The notes: a model not told the origin generated them from the sequence alone. Shown: positions 45,916 to 56,744, numbered from the stretch's first letter. The stretch: DNA of 56,871 nt from Gammaproteobacteria bacterium (GCA_018812525.1 JAHJDE010000085.1:1-56871); one strand, 5' to 3'. Numbers and translations are program-made.

Positions 45916-46062
45916 CTTGCAAAATGGTCTTCCTGACCATTTTGCAAGACGAAAACGAAAAATGCGATTTTTCGTTTTCTTCATTTTCAATGGCTTAGGC
46001 CATTGAAAATGGCAGTTCATCCCTGAACCGCAAGAGGTTCTTGCAGTTTTGCAAGAACCTCT
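45916..46062 (-). repeat. Five-hairpin repeat, copy F (recA leader)
   Basis: A complete copy runs in the direction of recA transcription. Hairpin 5 has a compensated C-G to T-A change and its loop is AGGAA. Hairpin 2 has one G-U pair on the transcribed strand. Between this copy and thpR are further repeats (cgggtttgaaacccg type at 46106-46148, and the ccttcgtgttcttcgcgtcc unit). Confidence 0.9.
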
Positions 46063-46255
46063 AAAATGTCTCACGCAAAGGCGCAAAGAACGCCAGGAAT
46101 ATCGTAGGGGCGGGTTTGAAACCCGCCCGTACAAAACCCGCCCGTACAACGTATGGCCATTTACCCGGAGGGTGAATGCCTCGACGAAGATAATCCAGCG
46201 ATTTCCTTCGTGTTCTTCGCGTCCTTCGTGGTTTAAATGGCTTTAGCTGGCGGGG

Positions 46256-46284
46256 ATTATACACAGCCACAGGCTCAGGGAATG
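46256..46284 (-). promoter_or_regulatory. Candidate recA promoter
   Basis: TATAAT is present on the minus strand at 46256-46261. The -35 region (attccc or nearby) is weak. It would give a leader of about 380 nt that contains the five-hairpin element. An 8-bp hairpin (46270-46290) lies just upstream. Confidence 0.4.
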
Positions 46285-46291
46285 AGCCTGC

Positions 46292-46822
46292 TCAGCCCTT
46301 CTCCAGAGGGGGAGACAAGGGCCAGTGGTTGATGATCCGGTAGTAGGGGGGCTCCTGGGTCGGATTGGAGACGAAGAGACAGAAGCGGTCCAGCTGCCAT
46401 TCGATCGGTTTGCTCAATACCTCAGCAGCGACCGGCCTGGCCTTGCGGGCCAGGGTGACGTGGGGTTTGTATTCCCTCCCGTCCGGGATGAGGCCGCAGG
46501 ACTCCAGCCGACGCCCCAGGGAATCCTCCAGCATGCGCAAGTGAATCGGCACGACCGAGGGCCGCATAAAGAGCAACCCGGAACGGGGCCAGAAGCCGAA
46601 GCGGTCGAGGGTCAGGGAAAAGGGCGGGACGCGAACCTGGCTGGCCGCCTCCAGCACGGGGTCCAGCCGCCCATCCACCTGCCCCAGAAAGATCAGGGTC
46701 ATGTGCAGGTCCTCCGGGTGCGACGGCCTGCCCTTGAAATCGGGCTGGGATCGGGCGGCACGGTCGATGGCGTTTCGAACCTTCTCGTCGGGTTTCAGCC
46801 CGAAAAAGAGGCGGCGGCTCAT
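46292..46822 (-). CDS. thpR: RNA 2',3'-cyclic phosphodiesterase ThpR
   Basis: The 2H phosphoesterase family enzyme (formerly 2'-5' RNA ligase) opens 2',3'-cyclic phosphates. The two HxT motifs are seen as HMTLIFLGQ and HVTLARK in a 176-residue protein. Its start overlaps the pncC stop by four bases, so the two form one operon ahead of recA. Confidence 0.92.
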   Translation of the reverse strand: MSRRLFFGLKPDEKVRNAIDRAARSQPDFKGRPSHPEDLHMTLIFLGQVDGRLDPVLEAASQVRVPPFSLTLDRFGFWPRSGLLFMRPSVVPIHLRMLEDSLGRRLESCGLIPDGREYKPHVTLARKARPVAAEVLSKPIEWQLDRFCLFVSNPTQEPPYYRIINHWPLSPPLEKG

Positions 46823-47328
46823 ACCGATCCGTCCTGCAACAGATCCAGCAACCCCTGTAAGGCAGCCACCACGGCCTGAGCACGAACCTGAGTTCGATCA
46901 CCGCTGAACTGTTGCCGCCGCGCCAACGAGGGACCGTTACGCTCGGCCCAGGCCAGCCAGACGGTGCCAACTGGCTTCGCCTCGCTGCCACCGCCGGGGC
47001 CGGCAATGCCGCTCACAGCGACGGCGAGATCGGCGGGGGACCTCTCCAGGGCACCGGCGGCCATGGCCCGGACCGTCTCCTCGCTGACCGCGCCCCGCTC
47101 CCGGAGGATCGCCCCATCCACCCCCAGCATCTCCTGCTTGGCCTCATTGGAATAGGTCAGATAACCCCGGTCGAACCAAGCGCTGCTGCCCGGCACATCG
47201 GTCAGTGCCTTGGCGATCCAGCCGCCGGTGCAGGACTCGGCCACGGCCAGTCTCATACCTCGCCGGGCCAGTTCCTCACCCAGGCGTTGCGGCAAGAGGA
47301 TCATGGATTCATTCAAATTCAACTCCAT
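46819..47328 (-). CDS. pncC: Nicotinamide-nucleotide amidase PncC
   Basis: PncC deamidates NMN to nicotinate mononucleotide in NAD recycling. The 169-residue CinA C-terminal-like protein has AESCTGGWIAKALTDVPG, YSNEAKQEMLGV and AVSGIAGPGGGSEAKPVGTV, all canonical. ATG 47328 is the family start. The pncC-recA-recX-alaS order is conserved, with thpR interposed. Confidence 0.93.
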   Translation of the reverse strand: MELNLNESMILLPQRLGEELARRGMRLAVAESCTGGWIAKALTDVPGSSAWFDRGYLTYSNEAKQEMLGVDGAILRERGAVSEETVRAMAAGALERSPADLAVAVSGIAGPGGGSEAKPVGTVWLAWAERNGPSLARRQQFSGDRTQVRAQAVVAALQGLLDLLQDGSV

Positions 47329-47417
47329 GGCCGGAGTATCCACCGAAGCCGAGGCCGTGCCAATGGGCAAATGGGGTAAACTTGCGGTCTGTCAGAAAGA
47401 CCCAAGGCCCCCTCCCC

Positions 47418-47693
47418 ATGAATGAAATCCACTGCGAACACAACCCAGCCCCCGTTAAACTCGAAGTGCTGGGGGTCTACGACTGGCCCCTATGGAAAAA
47501 GGAGGTCTCCACCTTCCCCTGGACCTACAGCGAAAAAGAGACCTGCTACATTCTCAAGGGCCGCGCCCTCATCACCCCCGACGGCGGCCAGCCCCAGGCG
47601 TTCAAGCGCGGCGACCTTATCAGCTTCCCCGCCGGCCTCTCCTGCACCTGGGACATCCTGGAGGCCATCGAGAAACACTACGACTTCGGGTGA
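47418..47693 (+). CDS. Cupin-domain protein, 91 aa
   Basis: The protein has the small cupin fold: WPLWKKEVSTFPWTYSEKET, CYILKGRALIT and GDLISFPAGLSCTWDILEAI. It resembles the DUF861-type cupins, which include ureidoglycolate-hydrolase-like members, but its substrate is unknown. A long frame upstream is in the pncC antisense region, so ATG 47418 is chosen. It diverges from pncC and precedes ettA. Confidence 0.8.
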   Translation: MNEIHCEHNPAPVKLEVLGVYDWPLWKKEVSTFPWTYSEKETCYILKGRALITPDGGQPQAFKRGDLISFPAGLSCTWDILEAIEKHYDFG

Positions 47694-47789
47694 TTTGCCA
47701 GCAGGGTTCCCCGCCAAAGGCACCTGTTCTCCCCATCCCCCCGATATGCGAGAATGCGCGGCTATCCCAACACCCCGGCATGAAGACCA

Positions 47790-49457
<1,668 letters not shown>

Positions 49458-49514
49458 TAGACTCGACCTCCCCGCTCAACCGCGAAGGAAGCGGAGTCGA
49501 AGGGGGCGAGACGA

Positions 49515-49697
49515 CCTTTCTCATCTTCAGGCCATCTTTGGCCGATCTTCAATCGATCAATTTTCGCGGCAGAGCCGCTCCCATGGCGGTGGGAGCGGCT
49601 CTGCCGCGAAAATAGGCGGTTTTGCTCAATCAGATCGACCAAATCTGACCTGAATCTGAGCGCGATATTGTCCAACTTATTTCCGGACAGCTCCTTA
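49515..49697 (-). mobile_element. MITE-like element, copy 2 (one end lost)
   Basis: It is the inverted second copy of the element at 12834-13048. The right end retains the terminal repeat (ggagctgtccggaaataag complement), but the left end diverges before 49515. The central hairpin is perfect here, where copy 1 has one mismatch. Confidence 0.75.
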
Positions 49698-49770
49698 ACC
49701 AGCGCTTGATAATTTGCCGTCCGGCCTTTCCTTGTCTAGTCTTTGAGCCAATTCCACCACGGGGTTTTGT

Positions 49771-51087
49771 ATGTCGGGTAAAACCTATCGATTACTCTTC
49801 TGGGGGGAGATCCGCGAGGGCTTCGACGAAAACGTGGCCTGGGACGAGTTGCTCCGCGCCACCAAGATCAGCCGGGAGCGCTTCAAGGGCATGCAGGAGC
49901 GCGGTAAGGTGGCCGTCCTCTGCAAGGGTCTGAGTCCCCGCCAGGCCTTCGATTTCCAGGAGCGATTCGCCACCGCCGGTATCAAGACCCACCTCAAGGC
50001 GGACCCCGAGGGCATCCCGGTGCAGAGTTTCAAGGACGAGGAGGCCTTCCTGCCCACCCCACCCCCACAGGCCCCGGCTGCACCCTCAGCCAGGCCCGCC
50101 GATAACGACCAGCCCAGGGAGCATAACTTCAGGTTCACCGGCGAGGGCGGCGAGTATTTCCGCATCTGGATCCTCAACCTGCTGCTGACCATCATCACGC
50201 TGGGAATCTATGGGCCCTGGGCGAAGGTCCGCAACAAGGGCTATCTCTACGGCAACAGCTTCCTGGATGAGGTGAGTTTCCGCTATCTGGCCAAGCCCCT
50301 GATGCTGCTCAAGGGGCGATTGATCGCCCTGGGCCTCTTCGGGGCCGTGCTGGTAGTGCAACGCTTTGATCCGATCATCGGCTCCACCCTCCTATTCCTG
50401 CTGATGCTGGCCATGCCCTGGGCCATCAACCGCTCCCTGGCCTTCAATGCCCGCAACTCCGCCTACCGCAATGTCCGTTTCGATTTCAGGGGAGGCACCG
50501 GGGAGGCCTATGCCGTCTTCCTCCTCTGGCCCTTCCTCGGCAGCCTGACCTTCGGCCTGTTGTGGCCCTATGCCATCTACAAGCAGCAGCAATATCGGGT
50601 GGCGAACAGCCGGTTCGGCACCACCCCCTTCGAGTTCGGCAACGAGGCCCTGAGCTATTACAAGATCCTCGGGCTCGGGCTCCTCCTGGCCATCGCCGCC
50701 TTCTGGGTCAGCAGCCTCCTGGGGAACCTCTTCGCGCCCCTGGGCGTCCTCGGCTTCTTTCTGACCCTCGTCCTGATCGGGGCCTTCATGACAGTGCAGA
50801 TGACCAACCTGCTATTCAACTCCACCAATCTCGCCGACCTCTACTTCTCCAGCGACATGGAGACCCCCGCCTACACGGGGATCTATGTCGCCAATACCCT
50901 CCTGATCATCCTGACCCTCGGCCTCTACTACCCCTGGGCAAAGGTCCGGCTGCTGAAATACCGGGCATCGCGCCTCTCCCTGGTCGGCCATTCCAGCCTC
51001 GACCAGTTCCTTGCCGGGGCAAGGGATCAGGTCAGCGCCACCGGCCAGGAGATCGCCGATGTTTTTGATGTGGATTTCGGTCTTTGA
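49771..51087 (+). CDS. DUF898 (YjgN-like) membrane protein with extra N-terminal domain
   Basis: The 438-residue protein has a soluble N-terminal domain of about 100 residues (YRLLFWGEIREGFDE) and then a DUF898/YjgN-type domain: two repeats of RIWILNLLLTIITLGIYGPW and YVANTLLIILTLGLYYPW, each ending WAKVR, with several membrane segments between. YjgN-like proteins are of unknown function. The N-terminal domain is not recognised. It overlaps the next gene, an M48 peptidase, by four bases (TTGA), so the two probably act together. Confidence 0.85.
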   Translation: MSGKTYRLLFWGEIREGFDENVAWDELLRATKISRERFKGMQERGKVAVLCKGLSPRQAFDFQERFATAGIKTHLKADPEGIPVQSFKDEEAFLPTPPPQAPAAPSARPADNDQPREHNFRFTGEGGEYFRIWILNLLLTIITLGIYGPWAKVRNKGYLYGNSFLDEVSFRYLAKPLMLLKGRLIALGLFGAVLVVQRFDPIIGSTLLFLLMLAMPWAINRSLAFNARNSAYRNVRFDFRGGTGEAYAVFLLWPFLGSLTFGLLWPYAIYKQQQYRVANSRFGTTPFEFGNEALSYYKILGLGLLLAIAAFWVSSLLGNLFAPLGVLGFFLTLVLIGAFMTVQMTNLLFNSTNLADLYFSSDMETPAYTGIYVANTLLIILTLGLYYPWAKVRLLKYRASRLSLVGHSSLDQFLAGARDQVSATGQEIADVFDVDFGL

Positions 51088-52139
51088 TCGCGATACACGG
51101 CCACTATTACGACGGCCTCAGCTCCCGACGACTCGACGCCGAACTCATCCACGACGGACATCGGCTGAGCCTCCGGGCCGGAGATGAGATCCTGATCAGG
51201 GTCCGGCCCGACGAGGTGGAGATCGCCCCCCGCCTGGGCGACACCGCCCGCAGGATCGAATTTCCCTCCGGTGCCGCCTTCGAGACGGAGGACAACGAGC
51301 GGGTCGATCGGCTGCTGGAGGCCATCAACCCCTCTCCCCTGGCGGGGCTCCTGCACCGGCTGGAGTCGAACTACCCCAATATCCTGCTATCCCTGTTGCT
51401 GGTGGCGGCCCTCGTCTGGTGGTTCATTGCCCATGCCCTGCCCTGGACGGCCGAAAGGATCGCCCAGCGCCTGCCGGACGAGTTCAGCCGTCAGATCAAC
51501 CGGCAGTCCATCGCCTTCATGGAGCAGGAATGGCTGAAGCCCTCACGCCTGCCGGCCGGGCGCCAAGCGGAACTACTGCGGCGTTTCGAGACGGGGCTCG
51601 GGACCGCAGGCCTCGCAAGGCCCCGCATCCTCTTCCGCGACACCGAGACCCTGGGCGCCAACGCCCTTGCCCTGCCGCCGGATACCCTGGTCTTCACCGA
51701 TCAACTGGTGAAACTGGCCCAGCGGGACGAGGAGCTAACCGCCGTGCTCTTCCACGAGATGGGCCACCTGGAGGGCCGGCATGGCATCCGCCAGACCATC
51801 CAGAACTCGGCCCTGACCTTGATCGGCCTCCTGATCTTCGGTGACATCTCATCCATCACCGATGTGGGCGTCGGCATCCCCCTGATGCTGACCCAACTGG
51901 GCTATTCCCGGCACTTCGAACGGGAGGCGGACGCCTTCGCCCTGCTCCAGTTGCAACGCAACGGGATCGCCCCGGAACACTTCGCCAACATCCTCCTGCG
52001 GCTGGAGCAGCAGGCCCTCTGCGAAGGGGGCAAGGAGGGCGCCGGCAAGGACTGCGCATCCGCCAAGAGCCACCTGTTCCACTACCTCTCGACCCACCCC
52101 GACACAGGGGAACGGATCGCCGCCTTCAAACAGCAGTAA
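51084..52139 (+). CDS. M48-family membrane metallopeptidase
   Basis: The 351-residue protein has an N-terminal soluble segment, one membrane segment (ILLSLLLVAALVWWFIAHAL) and a zinc peptidase domain with HEMGHLEGRHG and the third ligand in FEREADAFALLQL. It starts at a TTG overlapping the DUF898 stop. M48 enzymes (BepA, HtpX types) act in envelope quality control. Its partner is probably the DUF898 protein; the substrate is unknown. Confidence 0.88.
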   Translation: MIAIHGHYYDGLSSRRLDAELIHDGHRLSLRAGDEILIRVRPDEVEIAPRLGDTARRIEFPSGAAFETEDNERVDRLLEAINPSPLAGLLHRLESNYPNILLSLLLVAALVWWFIAHALPWTAERIAQRLPDEFSRQINRQSIAFMEQEWLKPSRLPAGRQAELLRRFETGLGTAGLARPRILFRDTETLGANALALPPDTLVFTDQLVKLAQRDEELTAVLFHEMGHLEGRHGIRQTIQNSALTLIGLLIFGDISSITDVGVGIPLMLTQLGYSRHFEREADAFALLQLQRNGIAPEHFANILLRLEQQALCEGGKEGAGKDCASAKSHLFHYLSTHPDTGERIAAFKQQ

Positions 52140-52204
52140 CGGCCCGAGGTGCTTGTTTCGTACAGGTGTACATCTATGCTGCTGCTTCAGGTGAAAAGAG
52201 ACCG

Positions 52205-53020
52205 CTATTTCTTGTTCAGCTTCACCAACACCTCGTGGGCGGTCTCTTCAACAGATTTCCCGTCCACATGGACCACCGCCCAGCCCCGGTCGCGGCAGAG
52301 GGACCGGGCCCAGCGCAGCTCATCCTTGACCGCGTCGTAATCGATGTAATCGGTTGATTTCGCCACCCCCATGCTCTTTACCCTGGCCTGCCGCCGTTCC
52401 ACGAGGGTCGCCGTTTCCAGGAACAGGCAGGCCACATTCTTGGGATCGACGGCGAACAGGGCGGGCGGGGTGGTGATGCCCTTGACCAGCGGGACATTCG
52501 CCACCTTCCAGCCACGGCAGGAGAGGTAGATGGACAGGGGCGTCTTGCTGGTGCGAGACAAGCCCACCAGCACGATGTTCGCTTCGTTGAGGTGGCTGAG
52601 GGTCTGGCCGTCGTCGTTCTTCAGGGCAAACTCCATCGCCTCCACACGATGGAAATACTCCTCCCCCACCTCGTGCAACAGGCCCGGCATCCCCTTCGGG
52701 GAGTGGCCGAAGAAGTGCGCTAGTTTTTGCAGGATGGGACTGATGAGATCGAGGCAATCGATACTTCGACTTCGGCATTCATTCTCCGTGAATGTCGCCA
52801 GTTCGCGGTCGACGAAGGTAAAGAAGACCAGTGCATGTTCATCCTCTGCCTCATCCAACAATTTGTTGACCTGTCCTTGGCTAAGCACATGGCTGATGCG
52901 CCGTATATTCACCTTGTCGTCACGGAACTGGGTGAGCGCGGCGGTCAGGATCGCCTCGGCGGTCTCACCTGTGGCGTCGGAGAGCAGAAAAAAGACGTTG
53001 CGATCGATCTTGCGCGGCAC
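52205..53020 (-). CDS. ppsR: Pyruvate phosphate dikinase regulatory protein (DUF299)
   Basis: This bifunctional kinase and phosphorylase modifies a threonine next to the catalytic histidine of PEP synthase or PPDK. A DUF299 protein is shown by VFFLLSDATGETAEAI, the P-loop-like GLSRTSKTPLS and RLNEANIV-type LNEANIVLVG. GTG 53020 gives (M)PRKIDRNVF and has GGAGGT three bases upstream; an ATG at 53041 is also possible. The neighbour ppdK suggests PPDK is its target rather than PEP synthase. Confidence 0.88.
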   Translation of the reverse strand: MPRKIDRNVFFLLSDATGETAEAILTAALTQFRDDKVNIRRISHVLSQGQVNKLLDEAEDEHALVFFTFVDRELATFTENECRSRSIDCLDLISPILQKLAHFFGHSPKGMPGLLHEVGEEYFHRVEAMEFALKNDDGQTLSHLNEANIVLVGLSRTSKTPLSIYLSCRGWKVANVPLVKGITTPPALFAVDPKNVACLFLETATLVERRQARVKSMGVAKSTDYIDYDAVKDELRWARSLCRDRGWAVVHVDGKSVEETAHEVLVKLNKK

Positions 53021-53262
53021 GAGACCTCCGGTTGCATGCAAGGAGTTGATGGGATTAAGGCAAACGGCAATAAATAATAGTATTCATGAGGAACTATTAG
53101 CAAAAGCAGGGCAGGAGTAGGGGCGGGTTTTAAACCCGCCCCTACCCGCGAAAACTGCCGCAGTAGCGCGGACAAGCCCGCTCCACGACGTGGTCAACTG
53201 CGGTTTCCAGGATCATATCGAATGCGGCTCTGTGCCAAATATTCCGTTCGCCTATAGAGGCA

Positions 53263-53295
53263 CTTGCAAAATGGCCTTCCTGGCCATTTTGCAAG
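53263..53295 (-). repeat. Five-hairpin repeat, fragment G (hairpin 5 only)
   Basis: Only the last hairpin remains, as a 14-bp stem with an AGGAA loop on the minus strand. It lies between ppsR and the ppdK terminator. The rest of the gap 53042-53367 has a cgggttttaaacccg palindrome (53119-53146) and no gene. Confidence 0.8.
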
Positions 53296-53309
53296 ACGAA
53301 GAGGTCGTG

Positions 53310-53336
53310 AAAAAACCTCCCGCAGTAGGCGGGAGG
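53310..53336 (-). terminator. ppdK terminator inside a MITE-type end pair
   Basis: On the minus strand the stem cctcccgc/gcgggagg with a 5-nt loop is followed by six T residues, 31 bp beyond the ppdK stop. The outer arms (gaggtcgtgaaaa/ttttcacagcctctc) are those of the MITE-like element at 6973-7110. Confidence 0.85.
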
Positions 53337-53367
53337 TATTTTCACAGCCTCTCAGTGCTCCAATAAC

Positions 53368-56010
53368 TCAGCCTTCCTTCACCGCTGCCTGGGCGGCGGC
53401 CAGCCGGGCGACGGGGACGCGGAAGGGGGAGCAAGAGACGTAGTCCAGCCCGACCCGGTGGCAGAACTGGATGGAGAGGGGATCGCCGCCGTGTTCGCCA
53501 CAGATGCCCATCTTCATCCCCTTCCTCTCGCCGCGACCCTTGGCCACAGCCATGCTCACCAACTGGCCGACGCCACTGGTATCCAATGACTGGAACGGAT
53601 CACGCTCCAGGATCTCCTTACGGATGTAGTTGGGCATAAAGGAGTTCACGTCGTCACGGCTGTAGCCGAAGGTCATCTGGGTCAGGTCGTTGGTGCCGAA
53701 GCTGAAGAAGTCGGCATGCCGGGCCACCTCGTCGGCGGTCAGGGCTGCGCGCGGGATCTCGATCATGGTGCCGATGGGGATATCCAGGGCCTCGGTATAG
53801 CCCTTGGCGGCCTTGACAGCCTGGATGGTCGCCTCGATCTCCTTGCGCAGCAGGGCCAACTCCTTATAGGTGCCGACCAGGGGGACCATGATCTCGGGCC
53901 TTGCATCTATACCGCTTTGCCTGCACTCGATGGCGGCCTCGGTGATGGCGGTCACCTGCATTTGCAGGATCTCCGGATAGGAGATGGAGAGGCGGCAGCC
54001 GCGATGGCCGAGCATGGGATTGGTCTCGTGCAACTGGCTAACGCGCGCCTTGATCATCTCCAGGTGTACCTTGAGACGGTCGGCCAGTTCCTGTTGCAGA
54101 TGCTCCTCGTGGGGCAGGAACTCGTGCAGGGGCGGATCGAGCAGGCGCACGGTCACCGGCAACCCCTGCATGGCAGTGAAGAGACCCTTGAAGTCCTCCC
54201 GCTGATGGGGCAGCAGCTTGTCGAGGCCGGCCCTGCGGTCCTCCTCGGTCTCGGCCAGGATCATCTCGCGCATGTCGGTGATGCGCTCGCCCTCGAAAAA
54301 CATGTGCTCGGTGCGGCAGAGGCCGATACCCTGGGCACCCCAGGCACGGGCACGCTCGGCATCCTTGGGGGTATCGGCGTTGGTCCAGACCTTCAGGGTA
54401 CGGATATCGTCCGCCCATTCCATGAGGGAACGGAATTCGTCGGAGAGCTTGGGCTCTACCCGCGCCACGTTGCCGGCCATGACTTCACCCGAAGAGCCGT
54501 CGATGCTGATGACATCCTGGTCGCCGAATACGCGGCCCTTGATGCTGATGGTGCGCTTCGCTTCGTTGATCTCCACTTCGCCGGCGCCGGCGATGCAGCA
54601 CTTGCCCCAGCCGCGCGCGACCACCGCCGCGTGGCTGGTCATGCCGCCGGTGGAGGTGAGGATGCCGGCGGCGGCGTGCATGCCGCTCACGTCCTCGGGG
54701 CTGGTATCCTTGCGCACCAGAATAATGGACTCGCCCGCATGGGTGCGGTCTACCGCCTCGTCGGCGGAGAAGGCGATCTTGCCGGAGGCGGCGCCCGGCG
54801 AGGCAGGCAGGCCGACGGTCAGGGTGTCGCGCTGGGCGCTGGCGTCGAAGGTGGGCAACAGCAACTGATTCAGGTCGTTGGCGGGGACACGTACCAGCGC
54901 CTCCTTCTGGGTGATGCGGCCCTCCACCACCATGTCGACGGCGATCTTTACCGCCGCATTCCCGGCGCGCTTGCCGGTGCGGGTCTGGAGCAGGAAGAGC
55001 TTACCCTTCTCGATGGTGTACTCGATGTCCTGCATCTCCCGGTAGTGGTTCTCCAGGATGCGCTTCACCTCCAACAACTGTTCGTAGATATCGGGGCGCC
55101 ATTGGACCATCTCGTCCACGTTTTGGGGGGTACGGATACCGGCCACCACGTCCTCGCCCTGGGCGTTGACCAGGAACTCGCCGAAGAAGGTGTTGTCGCC
55201 CGTGGAGGGGTCGCGGGTAAAGGCAACGCCGGTGCCGGAATCCTCGCCCATGTTGCCGAAGACCATGGTCTGGATGTTGACCGCTGTGCCCAGCAGGCCG
55301 GTAATCTCGTTGATCTCGCGGTAGCGCACGGCGCGGGGGATGTTCCAGCTCTTGAACACGGCCTCGACCGCCCTTTCCAATTGCTGATAGGGGTCCTGGG
55401 GGAACTCGGCGCCGGTGTGCTGCTTGTAGACCGCCTTGTAGGCGATAATCAGCTCTTCCAGGCCGGCCTCATTGAGATCGGTGTCTTCGGTGACACCGTA
55501 CTTACGCTTGATGCGGTCGAACTCGTCCTCGTAGTGATGGTGGGGGACCTCCATCACCACATCCCCGAACATATTTATCAGGCGGCGGTAGGCATCCAGG
55601 GCGAAGCGGCGGTTGCCGGAATTGTTCGCCAGGCCGTCCATCGCCTTGTCGGTGAGGCCCAGATTCAGCACCGTATCCATCATGCCGGGCATACTCACGG
55701 CGGCGCCGCTACGGACCGATACCAACAGGGGATTCTCATCGGAACCGAACTGCTTGCCGGTCTCCGCCTCCAGCAAGGCCATGTTCCTGTGCACTTCATC
55801 GAGAAGGCCATCGGGCAGCCTGCCGCCGATAGTATTGTATTCGGCGCAAGTCTCGGTGGTGATGGTAAATCCCGGCGGGACCGGTAATCCGATGGAGGTC
55901 ATCTCCGCCAGGTTGGCACCCTTGCCACCCAGGAGATCCTTCATCTCCTTGGTGCCTTCGGATTTGGTTTTTCCAAAATAATGGACCCGCTTCTGGGACG
56001 CCATCGCCAT
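53368..56010 (-). CDS. ppdK: Pyruvate, phosphate dikinase
   Basis: PPDK interconverts pyruvate, ATP and Pi with PEP, AMP and PPi. The 880-residue protein has the N-terminal ATP-grasp domain (LGGKGANLAEMTSIGLPVPP), the swivelling phosphohistidine domain with GGMTSHAAVVARGWGK (His catalytic, preceded by the regulated Thr) and the C-terminal PEP barrel (GLCRTEHMFF, FSFGTNDLTQM). ATG 56010 has GGAGGT six bases upstream. The regulator ppsR lies downstream in the same direction. Confidence 0.97.
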   Translation of the reverse strand: MAMASQKRVHYFGKTKSEGTKEMKDLLGGKGANLAEMTSIGLPVPPGFTITTETCAEYNTIGGRLPDGLLDEVHRNMALLEAETGKQFGSDENPLLVSVRSGAAVSMPGMMDTVLNLGLTDKAMDGLANNSGNRRFALDAYRRLINMFGDVVMEVPHHHYEDEFDRIKRKYGVTEDTDLNEAGLEELIIAYKAVYKQHTGAEFPQDPYQQLERAVEAVFKSWNIPRAVRYREINEITGLLGTAVNIQTMVFGNMGEDSGTGVAFTRDPSTGDNTFFGEFLVNAQGEDVVAGIRTPQNVDEMVQWRPDIYEQLLEVKRILENHYREMQDIEYTIEKGKLFLLQTRTGKRAGNAAVKIAVDMVVEGRITQKEALVRVPANDLNQLLLPTFDASAQRDTLTVGLPASPGAASGKIAFSADEAVDRTHAGESIILVRKDTSPEDVSGMHAAAGILTSTGGMTSHAAVVARGWGKCCIAGAGEVEINEAKRTISIKGRVFGDQDVISIDGSSGEVMAGNVARVEPKLSDEFRSLMEWADDIRTLKVWTNADTPKDAERARAWGAQGIGLCRTEHMFFEGERITDMREMILAETEEDRRAGLDKLLPHQREDFKGLFTAMQGLPVTVRLLDPPLHEFLPHEEHLQQELADRLKVHLEMIKARVSQLHETNPMLGHRGCRLSISYPEILQMQVTAITEAAIECRQSGIDARPEIMVPLVGTYKELALLRKEIEATIQAVKAAKGYTEALDIPIGTMIEIPRAALTADEVARHADFFSFGTNDLTQMTFGYSRDDVNSFMPNYIRKEILERDPFQSLDTSGVGQLVSMAVAKGRGERKGMKMGICGEHGGDPLSIQFCHRVGLDYVSCSPFRVPVARLAAAQAAVKEG

Positions 56011-56175
56011 GTTACGACCTCCAAATGGTGTTGATGTCAGAACTGGATATACCTGAGACCGCGAGATGCTACCACAACACCGGCGAATGAGGCCCAGATA
56101 ATGGCCTCAAAGGGTGTTTTATTTGATCCACGCCGCCATCCCTAGCCCAAGCCAGGCCCCGCGTCCCGGGACAAT

Positions 56176-56286
56176 CAGCCGCGACGGAAAGTAGGGTGCC
56201 GGTGAGCGATAGCGAACCGCATCGGTCGCGTGGCAGCGTCCGTCCGTGTTCGGTGCGGTTCGTGCCTCACCGCACCCTGCGGGCTT
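56176..56286 (+). repeat. 110-bp direct repeat, copy 1
   Basis: This and 56493-56602 are about 90 percent identical by eye and hold the internal inverted repeat cggtgcggttcg. They flank a cgggtctgaaacccg palindrome (56337-56365) and a ccttggcgttcttcacgtcc unit. No gene is in 56011-56826. Confidence 0.8.
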
Positions 56287-56492
56287 GCGCGGAGGCGGCT
56301 AATGGGTGACCCTGTTTTTTCCGTGCCAGGAATATTGTAGGGGCGGGTCTGAAACCCGCCCCTACAAAACCGCGTATGGCCGTTCTCCCGGAAGGTGAAT
56401 GCATCGACAGAGAATCCGGTGATTTCCTTGGCGTTCTTCACGTCCTTCGCGGTTGAAAGCGGTCTCCCAACAGTTCGGTGCGGTTCGTACCA

Positions 56493-56602
56493 CAGCCGCG
56501 ACGTAAAGTAGGATGCCGGTGAGCGATAGCGAACCGCATCAGTCGCGTGACAGCATCCGTCTGTGTTCGGTGCGGTTCGAACCTTACCGCACCCTACGGG
56601 CT
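56493..56602 (+). repeat. 110-bp direct repeat, copy 2
   Basis: This is the second copy of the unit at 56176-56286 in the same orientation, with scattered substitutions. It ends 30 bp before a 12-bp inverted repeat (gtcaggtctaac at 56635, complement ending 56678). Confidence 0.8.
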
Positions 56603-56691
56603 GCTTGGAGATCTCATCCAAAGCTTCTGTGTGTCAGGTCTAACGTACCAACATATGTTTGAATGTTAGACCTGACCCTGTTTTTTCTCTC

Positions 56692-56744
56692 AAGGATCAG
56701 TCGGATCATTAAACTCGAACAGAAGGCACGGAGCAAGACCTGAT
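56692..56744 (+). pseudogene. RAYT-like transposase tail, second remnant
   Basis: The 3' end of the frame (encoding RISRIIKLEQKARSKT) is nearly identical to the end of 41474-41662. The rest of the gene is absent and it directly precedes the IS110-type element. Confidence 0.65.

Noticed and set aside
45874-46149. N-terminal extension of RecA (and likewise EF-Ts, 25493-25765) through the repeat
   Set aside because: The open frame comes from the repeat. The family starts at the internal ATG, and the diverged copy E has stops in the same frame.
53716-55887. Long antisense open frame (over 700 codons) opposite ppdK
   Set aside because: It is a GC-driven mirror of the ppdK codons with no recognizable domain. 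The same holds for long antisense frames opposite alaS, dnaE, bamA and ettA.
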